A stretch of DNA of 8,705 nucleotides, from the NCBI GenBank assembly GCA_946480515.1, contig CAMLKX010000074.1, forward strand, positions 1 to 8,705, in the 5' to 3' direction. This stretch comes from an uncultured Sphingomonadaceae bacterium. GTDB taxonomy: Bacteria > Pseudomonadota > Alphaproteobacteria > Sphingomonadales > Sphingomonadaceae. The position numbers and the translations under genes are program-made. Shown here piece after piece: positions 1 to 4,162 of the stretch; the first letter of the stretch is position 1; every line of letters begins with the position of its first letter. Under the pieces are notes generated by a model that saw nothing but the letters and a program-made list of their open reading frames with translations, had not been told where the DNA came from and did no database searches.

Positions 1-335
1 ACGGCACCAGGATCGCCATCTGGTCCTGCAACGGCGGAGGCAACCAGCGCTGGAACTTCGCGGAGATATTCGACGAGGCTGGTCGCGCCCGACCGCTGGA
101 TGGACTCGCTATCCAGGCTGATGACGGGGTTCGGAGCGACGGGATCGGACCGGCTGATCCGGGAGCCCGTCACGATGATCTCCCCCTCCGATTGATCCGA
201 TTCAGTGGACACGAGCGGCGCGGTCGCGGCTGGTTGCGTCGCCTGCGCAAAGCCTTGCGACGGCATGGCTGCGGTTGTGATCGCGATAACCGACGACCCG
301 GCGATCATGCGCAGCCGCTGCCCTGTATTCCTCAT
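1..335 (-). CDS. TonB-dependent receptor, N-terminal part (runs off left edge)
   Basis: Outer-membrane receptor importing a scarce nutrient (siderophore, sugar, peptide or other) with energy from TonB; the substrate cannot be told from this part. Reading leftwards from ATG at 335 gives 111 open codons to the window edge. Residues 1 to about 31 form a signal peptide: basic RLR start, hydrophobic core with IAGSSVIAITTAA, cleavage near GFAQA. A low-complexity Ala/Pro/Thr linker follows, then EGEIIVTGSRI (51-60), the classic start of the plug domain with its TonB-box-like segment. PNPVISLDSESIQRSGATSL and YLREVPAL (about 68-97) fit the plug fold. Such receptors are usually 700-1100 residues, so most of the gene lies outside. 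The start is supported by GGAG at 343-346, seven bases ahead. A CtrA-like box lies about 65 bases upstream. The receptor class is secure; its ligand is unknown. Confidence 0.88.
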   Translation of the reverse strand, partial: MRNTGQRLRMIAGSSVIAITTAAMPSQGFAQATQPAATAPLVSTESDQSEGEIIVTGSRISRSDPVAPNPVISLDSESIQRSGATSLVEYLREVPALVASAVAGPDGDPGA

Positions 336-399
336 CGATATTCTCCAAGCGTGAAGACAGCGCTCAGGCGCTCCTCACAACCGTTTGTCTGCGAGAATG

Positions 400-415
400 G
401 TTAAGGCGCTCTTAA
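400..415 (-). promoter_or_regulatory. Candidate CtrA-binding site upstream of the TonB-dependent receptor
   Basis: On the minus strand the sequence reads TTAA, seven bases (GAGCGCC), then TTAAC, continuing as TTAACCATT. This matches the full alphaproteobacterial CtrA consensus TTAA-N7-TTAAC exactly. It lies in the only gap ahead of the receptor gene, 65 bases before its ATG, a reasonable place for a regulator at a promoter. AT-rich motifs of this length are rare in such GC-rich DNA. No clear -10 element is visible at the right distance, so activation versus repression cannot be decided. Binding is inferred from the motif alone. Confidence 0.5.
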
Positions 416-437
416 GTGAGATGCGCCGCGCGGTGGC

Positions 438-641
438 TTATTGCGCCTTGCGCTCGGCCTCGAGGCTGGCGGCGGCATCGATATAGGCCTCCTGCCGATC
501 GACGCTCCAGTAACGCAGTTCTTCGACCGGGATCGGAGTTCCGGTTACGGCGCACCTCACATGGTCGCCGTCGGACAAAATCCGGAATGTGCCGGCCAGA
601 TAATGCAGCCGTGCCGGCCGTCCGCCGCCCGCCATCAACAT
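438..641 (-). CDS. DUF2093 domain protein, 67 aa
   Basis: Small protein of unknown function belonging to DUF2093, a family found mainly in alphaproteobacteria. Recognisable features are GRPARLHYLAGTFRIL (7-22), GDHVRCAVTG (25-34, with the conserved Cys30) and IPVEELRYWSVDRQEAY (37-53), then an Ala/Glu-rich helical tail. It has no signal peptide or membrane segment, so it is presumably cytosolic. The reading frame is open back to an ATG at 740, but GAGGAG at 651-656 sits nine bases before the ATG at 641, and the family normally starts with a few residues before GRPA, so 641 is chosen. A second ATG at 635 is possible but badly spaced. The gene is divergent from phhB, with about 100 bases between them. 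Family assignment is from memory of the conserved block; the role is unknown. Confidence 0.8.
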   Translation of the reverse strand: MLMAGGGRPARLHYLAGTFRILSDGDHVRCAVTGTPIPVEELRYWSVDRQEAYIDAAASLEAERKAQ

Positions 642-666
642 CGGTCGATTCTCCTCAGTCTTCAAT

Positions 667-695
667 GCGATACGCTCTTGACCGCGGCTGCTCAA
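667..695 (-). promoter_or_regulatory. Candidate sigma70-type promoter for the DUF2093 gene
   Basis: On the minus strand, TTGAGC (690-695) and TATCGC (667-672) are separated by exactly 17 bases. The -35 matches TTGACA at four positions and the -10 matches TATAAT at three. Transcription would begin near 660, just upstream of the GAGGAG ribosome binding site at 651-656. The -35 overlaps a hairpin. The match is weak and found by eye. Confidence 0.3.
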
Positions 696-701
696 GCCGC
701 G
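683..701. repeat. Inverted repeat in the DUF2093/phhB divergent gap
   Basis: CGCGGCT (683-689) and AGCCGCG (695-701) form a perfect 7-bp inverted repeat around a five-base GCTCA centre. It lies between the divergent DUF2093 and phhB genes and overlaps the candidate minus-strand -35, so it could be an operator. No T-run follows on either strand, so it does not look like a terminator. GC-rich DNA makes such repeats fairly common. Confidence 0.35.
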
Positions 702-740
702 CTCCTTCCCCATTTGTGGTGAAGCTTCTATCCTGGCCAC

Positions 741-1016
741 ATGACCACCGCACCCCCCGATGGCTGGACGCTAGACGAGAGCCGCCCGGCGCTGACCAGG
801 ACTTTCCTGTTTTCCGACTTCTCGGAAGCATTTGCGTTCATGACGCGGATCGCTCTTGAGGCAGAGAAGGCTGATCATCATCCAGAATGGAGCAATGTTT
901 GGAATCGGGTCGACGTGGTCCTGACCACACATGACGCCGGTGGCGTGACCGAAAAGGATTATGCGCTCGCCACGATCGCGAACCGGATCGCATCCGGAAC
1001 CAACCCGTCGACCTGA
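741..1016 (+). CDS. phhB: 4a-hydroxytetrahydrobiopterin dehydratase (pterin-4a-carbinolamine dehydratase)
   Basis: Dehydrates the 4a-carbinolamine pterin made by phenylalanine hydroxylase, giving quinonoid dihydropterin that can be reduced and reused. It is a small cytosolic alpha/beta enzyme. The diagnostic block [13 protein letters not shown] (42-54) holds the catalytic His46-His47-Pro48 cluster. The third conserved histidine is in [13 protein letters not shown] (61-73, His64), and the C-terminal helix with ALATIAN is typical. At 91 aa it is slightly short for the family (about 95-110) but nothing conserved is missing. The ATG at 741 gives the usual family start, although no strong ribosome binding site precedes it. 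It lies 26 bases upstream of phhA, probably in one transcript. In Pseudomonas phhA precedes phhB; here the order is reversed. Identity is very secure. Confidence 0.95.
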   Translation: MTTAPPDGWTLDESRPALTRTFLFSDFSEAFAFMTRIALEAEKADHHPEWSNVWNRVDVVLTTHDAGGVTEKDYALATIANRIASGTNPST

Positions 1017-1042
1017 CATTGTCCTAGTGGGGGGCGACAGGC

Positions 1043-1675
1043 GTGCCTCGGATCGTCGCTACCGGGCTCGACCGTCCAGGCATCCCGGACATGCGCCGCC
1101 TCAACGCAAGGCTCCGGCCGCTGACCGGCTGGTCGGTCGTCGCAGTTCCCGGGCTCGTTCCCGATGATGTGTTCTATTCGATGCTGATTGAGCGTCAGTT
1201 CCCCGCGGGGAACTTCATCCGCCGGCCAGATCAGCTCGATTACATCCAGGAACCCGACCTGTTCCACGATATCTTCGGCCATGTGCCGATGCTTGCCGAC
1301 CCCGCCTTTGCCGAGCTTGGGCAGCACTTCGGACGGATCGGCCTCGCCGCTGTGCGCGCTGGCCGGACGGAACTCGTGGCGCGGCTCTATTGGCACACGG
1401 TCGAGTTTGGGCTGACCAGGGAGGGCGGCCAATGCCGAATCTTCGGCGGAGGCCTTGCATCAAGTAAGGGAGAGGCGGTCTACGCGGTTGAAAGCGAGGA
1501 GCCCGATCGGCTGCCGATGCACCTCGCCCGGGTCATCAACACTCCCTACCGGATCGATCGTTTCCAGCCGACTTATTTCGTCACGGAGGACATCCGAGCG
1601 CTCGTCCAGCAGATCGATGCGCTGGAGTTCGAGGACATCGCCGCGATGGCGGACCAATGGAGCGTTACCGGCTGA
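1043..1675 (+). CDS. phhA: Phenylalanine 4-monooxygenase, N-terminally short
   Basis: Non-haem iron enzyme converting phenylalanine to tyrosine with O2 and a tetrahydropterin. The catalytic core is clear: TGWSVVAVPGLVPDDVF (28-44), FIRRPDQLDYIQEPDLFHDI (58-77), iron ligands His75 and His80 in FHDIFGH, third ligand Glu121 in YWHTVEFG, GGGLASSKGE (135-144) and TPYRIDRFQPTYFV (167-180). At 210 aa it is shorter than bacterial relatives (about 260-300 aa). The block that normally precedes GIPD, with motifs like EEHxxW and GRACDEF, is absent. An in-frame TAG at 1025-1027 rules out an upstream extension, and GTG at 1043 is the first usable start, behind a G-run at 1029-1034. Compared with the Chromobacterium enzyme as I recall it, about 63 residues are missing, roughly half of them probably disordered. 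The 3' end overlaps convergent crcB by 11 bases. Family certain; activity uncertain. Confidence 0.9.
   Translation: MPRIVATGLDRPGIPDMRRLNARLRPLTGWSVVAVPGLVPDDVFYSMLIERQFPAGNFIRRPDQLDYIQEPDLFHDIFGHVPMLADPAFAELGQHFGRIGLAAVRAGRTELVARLYWHTVEFGLTREGGQCRIFGGGLASSKGEAVYAVESEEPDRLPMHLARVINTPYRIDRFQPTYFVTEDIRALVQQIDALEFEDIAAMADQWSVTG
1197..1214. repeat. 18-bp perfect palindrome inside phhA
   Basis: AGTTCCCCGCGGGGAACT is a perfect 18-bp palindrome. It encodes part of the conserved QFPAGNF segment of phhA, so coding constraint plus GC-rich codon choice can explain it. It is recorded because perfect palindromes of this length are uncommon; no function is implied. Confidence 0.6.
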
Positions 1676-2033
1676 TCAGATAGCCCAAGCTGATTGCAGC
1701 GAGCGACAAGACCACCGATCCCACCACGTAGCCAGCCGCGTGGAGTGGTTGCCCACGTTCCCACAATGTGAGCGCATCGAGGCTGAACGCCGAAAAGGTG
1801 GTGAAACCGCCAAGAACACCCACTGTCAAAAACAGGCGCAGCTGATTGGAAACTCCGCCGCTCGCTCCCGCGAAGGCACCGATCAGCAACCCCATCAGCA
1901 GCGATCCCGCCACATTCACGAACATTGTCCCGATCGGGGAACCTGCGCCAAACCAGCACAATGCCAGTCGATTGACGCCATGCCGCAGTGCCGCGCCGAT
2001 CCCCCCGCCCGCGAAGACGATAAGGTAATGCAC
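1665..2033 (-). CDS. crcB: Fluoride ion channel CrcB/Fluc
   Basis: Small inner-membrane protein that forms a dual-topology dimer exporting fluoride. The 122 residues contain four hydrophobic segments (about 2-12, 33-54, 66-86, 98-120). Family marks are GGGIGAALRH (9-18, conserved Arg17), GTMFVNVAGSLLMG (35-48, Asn40) and GGFTTFSAFSLD (75-86), which carries the pore phenylalanines and the central sodium site. The frame extends upstream without homology. GTG at 2033 is chosen because VHYLIVFAGGGIGA is the normal family start and GGAG at 2039-2042 lies five bases before it. The gene starts two bases after the stop of the DUF808 gene, and its ribosome binding site lies inside that gene's last codons, so translational coupling is likely. 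It ends inside the 3' end of convergent phhA. No fluoride riboswitch was recognised upstream. Identity is very secure. Confidence 0.93.
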   Translation of the reverse strand: MHYLIVFAGGGIGAALRHGVNRLALCWFGAGSPIGTMFVNVAGSLLMGLLIGAFAGASGGVSNQLRLFLTVGVLGGFTTFSAFSLDALTLWERGQPLHAAGYVVGSVVLSLAAISLGYLISR

Positions 2034-2035
2034 CC

Positions 2036-2989
2036 TTACTCCGGCACTGTTGAAGACCGGCGGCTGCGGTTCACCAGATGCACAACAGCGACAATCGCGC
2101 CGCCGATCACCAGACCGACGATTGCCGCTCCAAGAGCGTTGGCCAGCCACTCAACGATCGGGGCAAGTGCTCCGCTGGCCTCGCCGGCGGCATGGGCAAG
2201 ATCGTGGATGAGATGCGGGATCGCACCGGCGTGAAGCTCCTCCATCCCATGAACAATGATCCCGCCGCCGACCCAGAGCATGGCTGCGGTGCCGATCGCC
2301 GAGAGCGCTGAAAGCAGGTGAGGCACACCATTGACCAGTCCACGCCCGATCAGCTGCAACCCGGCGCTGCTCCGCCGAGCCAAGTGGAGGCCGATGTCAT
2401 CGAGCTTCACGACGATCCCAACCGTGCCATAGACGGCGATCGTGATGGCGAAAGCCACAGCGACCAAAGCGGCCGCCTGCAGCGCGAATGGCTCGCCCTC
2501 GAGCTGCGCCAAGGCAATGGCCATGATCTCCGCCGAGAGGATGAAGTCGGTGCGGATTGCGCCGGCGACCTGGCGCTGCTCCAGCTCCTCAGGCGTGTCG
2601 GCCTCCATCAATTCCTCTTCGGAATGATGATCGCCCGACAATTTCTCGATGATCTTCTCGGTCGCTTCGAACACGAGATAGGCGCCGCCGATCATCAGCA
2701 AGGGGGTGATCAGCACCGGAGCAAACGCTGCAAGCAGCAAAGCCACCGGCAGGATGACCAGCAGCTTGTTGCGCAGGCTCCCAAGCGTGATCTTGGCGAT
2801 GATCGGCAGCTCGCGCTCGGGGCTTAGACCGGTAACATAACGCGGAGTCACGGCGGTATCGTCGATCACCACCCCCGCGGCCTTCGCGCCCGCGCGTCCC
2901 GCTGCGGCGCCAACGTCATCGATCGACGATGCAGCAAGCTTGGTCAGGGTAGCGACGTCATCGAGCAAGGCAATGAGGCCGGACGGCAT
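2036..2989 (-). CDS. DUF808 family inner-membrane protein (YedI-like)
   Basis: Polytopic membrane protein of the DUF808 family, related to E. coli YedI; its function is not established. The conserved N-terminal region is present: GLIALLDDVATLTKLAA (4-20), a second DD at 43-44, and VTGLSPERELPIIAKITLGS (52-71). It is followed by hydrophobic segments at about 77-110, 171-197, 227-248 and 285-305. A charged loop rich in Glu and His (111-142, including SGDHHSEEELMEAD) separates the first and second groups. GGGAG at 2995-2999 decides the start: it overlaps an upstream GTG at 2995, so that codon cannot be used, while the ATG at 2989 lies five bases downstream. The length of 317 aa is normal for the family. 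It is the first gene of a pair with crcB. Family secure, role unknown. Confidence 0.87.
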   Translation of the reverse strand: MPSGLIALLDDVATLTKLAASSIDDVGAAAGRAGAKAAGVVIDDTAVTPRYVTGLSPERELPIIAKITLGSLRNKLLVILPVALLLAAFAPVLITPLLMIGGAYLVFEATEKIIEKLSGDHHSEEELMEADTPEELEQRQVAGAIRTDFILSAEIMAIALAQLEGEPFALQAAALVAVAFAITIAVYGTVGIVVKLDDIGLHLARRSSAGLQLIGRGLVNGVPHLLSALSAIGTAAMLWVGGGIIVHGMEELHAGAIPHLIHDLAHAAGEASGALAPIVEWLANALGAAIVGLVIGGAIVAVVHLVNRSRRSSTVPE

Positions 2990-2994
2990 GGGCA

Positions 2995-2999
2995 CTCCC
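2995..2999 (-). promoter_or_regulatory. Ribosome binding site that fixes the DUF808 start
   Basis: The minus strand reads GGGAG TGCCC ATG. The SD sequence shares its last G with an in-frame GTG two codons upstream, so ribosomes should use the ATG at 2989, with ideal five-base spacing. Confidence 0.7.
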
Positions 3000-3017
3000 G
3001 TGGTGGTGAGGGCAACG

Positions 3018-3046
3018 CTGCTACTGGATCGTCTTCAGCCTGCCAA
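3018..3046 (-). promoter_or_regulatory. Candidate sigma70-type promoter for DUF808-crcB
   Basis: On the minus strand TTGGCA (3041-3046, five of six matches to TTGACA) is followed after 17 bases by TAGCAG (3018-3023, three of six matches to TATAAT). Transcription would start near 3011, leaving a leader of about 22 bases that holds the GGGAG ribosome binding site. Such a short leader leaves no room for a riboswitch. Weak, by-eye assignment. Confidence 0.3.
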
Positions 3047-3111
3047 CCGCATGCCCTTGAAAGAGCAAAAGGCGGATTTTTGAGGATGTGATGAAGTCAG
3101 CGAAGCTTGAA

Positions 3112-3134
3112 CGCGGGGTTAAATTGTCCCCGCG
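3112..3134. repeat. GC hairpin enclosing the stop codon of the 26-aa ORF
   Basis: CGCGGGG (3112-3118) and CCCCGCG (3128-3134) are perfect 7-bp inverted repeats around a nine-base AT-rich loop. On the minus strand the loop contains ACAATTTAA, so the TAA stop of the 26-aa ORF lies in it. Only two T residues follow, so it is a poor intrinsic terminator. It could protect the 3' end, attenuate transcription towards DUF808-crcB, or act as a pause site. Its function is inferred only from position. Confidence 0.5.
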
Positions 3135-3199
3135 CTCGCCACAACAACGCTCATGCAAGTCATCGCGACAGATGCCACGAAGATGAGGGTCGATTTCAT
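3119..3199 (-). CDS. Small hydrophobic peptide, 26 aa
   Basis: A very short reading frame with a strong translation signal: AGGAG at 3206-3210, six bases before ATG at 3199. It begins MKSTLIFVASVAMTCMSVV and ends VASAGTI. A basic residue is followed by about 18 hydrophobic residues and a VASAG motif that would suit signal peptidase, so it looks like a signal peptide with almost no mature part, or a one-span membrane peptide. Cys15 is preceded by AMT, which does not fit a lipobox. I do not recognise a family. The stop lies in the loop of a GC hairpin. It lies about 130 bases upstream of DUF808 and about 157 bases downstream of the 53-aa gene. It could be a small membrane protein, a leader peptide, or the remnant of a longer secreted protein. 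Translation is plausible but unproven. Confidence 0.5.
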   Translation of the reverse strand: MKSTLIFVASVAMTCMSVVVASAGTI

Positions 3200-3205
3200 G
3201 TCGGT

Positions 3206-3210
3206 CTCCT
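3206..3210 (-). promoter_or_regulatory. Strong ribosome binding site of the 26-aa ORF
   Basis: The minus strand reads AGGAG ACCGAC ATG, a five-base SD match at six-base spacing. The same AGGAGAC string precedes the 53-aa gene (3525-3529) and the MaoC gene (4097-4101), which supports real translation of the short frame. Confidence 0.6.
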
Positions 3211-3280
3211 GTGTTACAGGCCCTCGACAACATCCTCTGCAACTGTCCCTACACGGGATGGTGACTGGAAGCAAGCAACT

Positions 3281-3306
3281 TTGCTGCACTGCAACATCTT
3301 TGATGT
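3281..3306. repeat. Two adjacent imperfect or short palindromes between the small genes
   Basis: TTGCTGCACTGCAA (3281-3294) pairs at its four outer positions, and ACATCTTTGATGT (3294-3306) is a perfect 5-bp inverted repeat around TTT. They abut each other in the gap between the 53-aa gene and the 26-aa ORF, about 70-100 bases upstream of the latter's ribosome binding site. They may be operator half-sites or a weak RNA structure. No convincing -35/-10 pair is seen beside them. Confidence 0.25.
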
Positions 3307-3324
3307 ATCTTCAGGAATGCTGAG

Positions 3325-3341
3325 CGCGCGTTTGCCGCGCG
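3325..3341 (-). terminator. Possible hairpin terminator of the 53-aa gene
   Basis: CGCGCG (3325-3330) and CGCGCG (3336-3341) form a 6-bp GC stem with a five-base loop, 16-32 bases beyond the stop codon of the 53-aa gene. No T-run follows, so factor-independent termination is doubtful. Alternating CG runs also arise by chance in GC-rich DNA. Confidence 0.25.
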
Positions 3342-3356
3342 GCTGGAGGGGGAGGG

Positions 3357-3518
3357 TTAGCCCTGCACCTGCCGACTACGGCGAGAGAATTGCTGAACCT
3401 GGCGCTCGTATAATGAAGCGAGATCGAGCAACGCCTTGCTTTCCGACCGATCGGTGGTGCGCTGAGCGATGGCGCGGCATGCCTCCGCACGTTCAGAGAG
3501 ATAACGCAGATCCGCCAT
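3357..3518 (-). CDS. Small charged helical protein, 53 aa, function unknown
   Basis: A short, probably cytosolic, all-helical protein: YLSERAEACRAIAQRTTDRS (6-25), ALLDLASLYERQVQQF (29-44), then a basic tail. The pattern RAExCR...A, a break, LLxLAxxYERQ resembles a widespread group of 50-80-residue alphaproteobacterial hypothetical proteins with RAxECRxLA and LLxLAxxYERLA motifs; I know no function for it. The frame opens further upstream, but AGGAG at 3525-3529 lies six bases before the ATG at 3518 and three before the ATG at 3521. The first spacing is the same as at the neighbouring 26-aa and MaoC genes, so 3518 is preferred, with 3521 almost equally possible. Nothing upstream of these codons looks conserved. 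Real coding is likely; function unknown. Confidence 0.68.
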   Translation of the reverse strand: MADLRYLSERAEACRAIAQRTTDRSESKALLDLASLYERQVQQFSRRSRQVQG

Positions 3519-3610
3519 CATGGTCTCCTGCCGTCTCTTCCCCGGTGCCGGCCTTGTAGCGGAACTTGGCTGCCGAACCAACCCGCTGGACGTGCGGAGG
3601 TGTTGCTCAA

Positions 3611-3642
3611 GCTAGGCAAGGCGCCGCAAGCGCAATGCTAGC
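3611..3642 (-). terminator. Hairpin at the end of the MaoC gene, possible terminator
   Basis: GCTAG-G-CA-AG-GCGC (3611-3624) pairs with GCGC-AA-TG-CTAGC (3630-3642) around a CGCAA loop, with one bulged G and one AG/AA internal mismatch. The MaoC stop codon (3638-3640) lies inside the stem. On the minus strand only TTGAGC follows, so the T-tract is poor. It may end the 7816-3638 transcript or only stabilise its 3' end. Confidence 0.4.
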
Positions 3643-4090
3643 TGAGAAGTTGGGTCACCCACTCACAGATTAATGCCGGCTTTGTTTCCCCGTCGATCTC
3701 GATGGTTGCTTCGGTTGTGACCTGGAACTGCCCAGGTCGTTTCTCGAGGATTTCCACAGTCCTGAACCGGCCGCGGACCGCCTTCCCGGAGCGAACGGCA
3801 CTCACGAAGCGGAGCTTGTTGGTCCCATAGTTGACTTCCATCCTTGCTCCGTCAGTCGCATCGGGGCGGGCTTCGTCGCGGAGACGCGGAAGCAGCGATT
3901 GAATCAGGAAACCATGCGCGATCGTCCCGCCAAACGGAGTGTGCGCCGCGCGTTCGGGATCGACATGGATGAACTGATGATCACCCGTTGCGTCGGCGAA
4001 CCGGTCGATCATCGGCTGATCGACCAGCACCCAGCTCGAAACTGCTTCCTGAGCAAGCCTTTGCTCGAGGTCTCCGCGCGTTAGAGCCAT
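3638..4090 (-). CDS. MaoC-like (NodN-type) hot-dog hydratase
   Basis: Probably hydrates or dehydrates an enoyl-CoA or similar thioester in the cytosol; the substrate is unknown. The hydratase-2 motif is plain: FADATGDHQFIHVDPERA (31-48), with the catalytic Asp37-His42 pair, and PFGGTIAHGFLIQSLLPRL (52-70), which forms the central hot-dog helix and substrate-binding loop. VNYGTNKLRFVSAVRSGKAVRGR (86-108) is the usual second half. The length of 150 aa is normal for single-domain members. The ATG at 4090 is preceded at six bases by AGGAG (4097-4101). The gene is last in a minus-strand series, 72 bases after the serine hydrolase; no clear separate promoter is seen, but the gap is long enough for one. 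The QFIHVDPERA wording is closest to NodN-like proteins. Family secure, substrate open. Confidence 0.9.
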   Translation of the reverse strand: MALTRGDLEQRLAQEAVSSWVLVDQPMIDRFADATGDHQFIHVDPERAAHTPFGGTIAHGFLIQSLLPRLRDEARPDATDGARMEVNYGTNKLRFVSAVRSGKAVRGRFRTVEILEKRPGQFQVTTEATIEIDGETKPALICEWVTQLLS

Positions 4091-4162
4091 CCCTGTCTCC
4101 TGCCTTGCCGACGTTTATTAGGCGCGCGAAAGCAGTTCGATGCAAGCGGAGGGAAGAAGCTG

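Noticed and set aside
1197..1214. Perfect palindrome in phhA as an operator
   Set aside because: It lies well inside a conserved coding stretch (QFPAGNF), far from any start, and can arise from GC-rich codon choice; kept only as a repeat.
2034..2150. Upstream extension of the CrcB frame
   Set aside because: The extension is Arg/Cys-rich, overlaps DUF808 coding sequence in another frame, and homology starts exactly at the GTG at 2033.
1455..2234. Plus-strand open frame of 259 codons across phhA, crcB and DUF808
   Set aside because: It is out of frame with phhA and antisense to crcB and DUF808, all clear families; the product is low-complexity Arg/Ser/Pro/Thr sequence.
3021..3242. Minus-strand frame of 73 codons overlapping the 26-aa ORF
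   Set aside because: No good ribosome binding site, Arg/Cys-rich product without family features, and it overlaps in another frame the 26-aa ORF, which has a much better start.
2990..3250. Possible fluoride riboswitch upstream of DUF808-crcB
   Set aside because: I read the minus strand for the conserved crcB-motif elements and did not see the characteristic pseudoknot sequence; a covariance-model search would be decisive.
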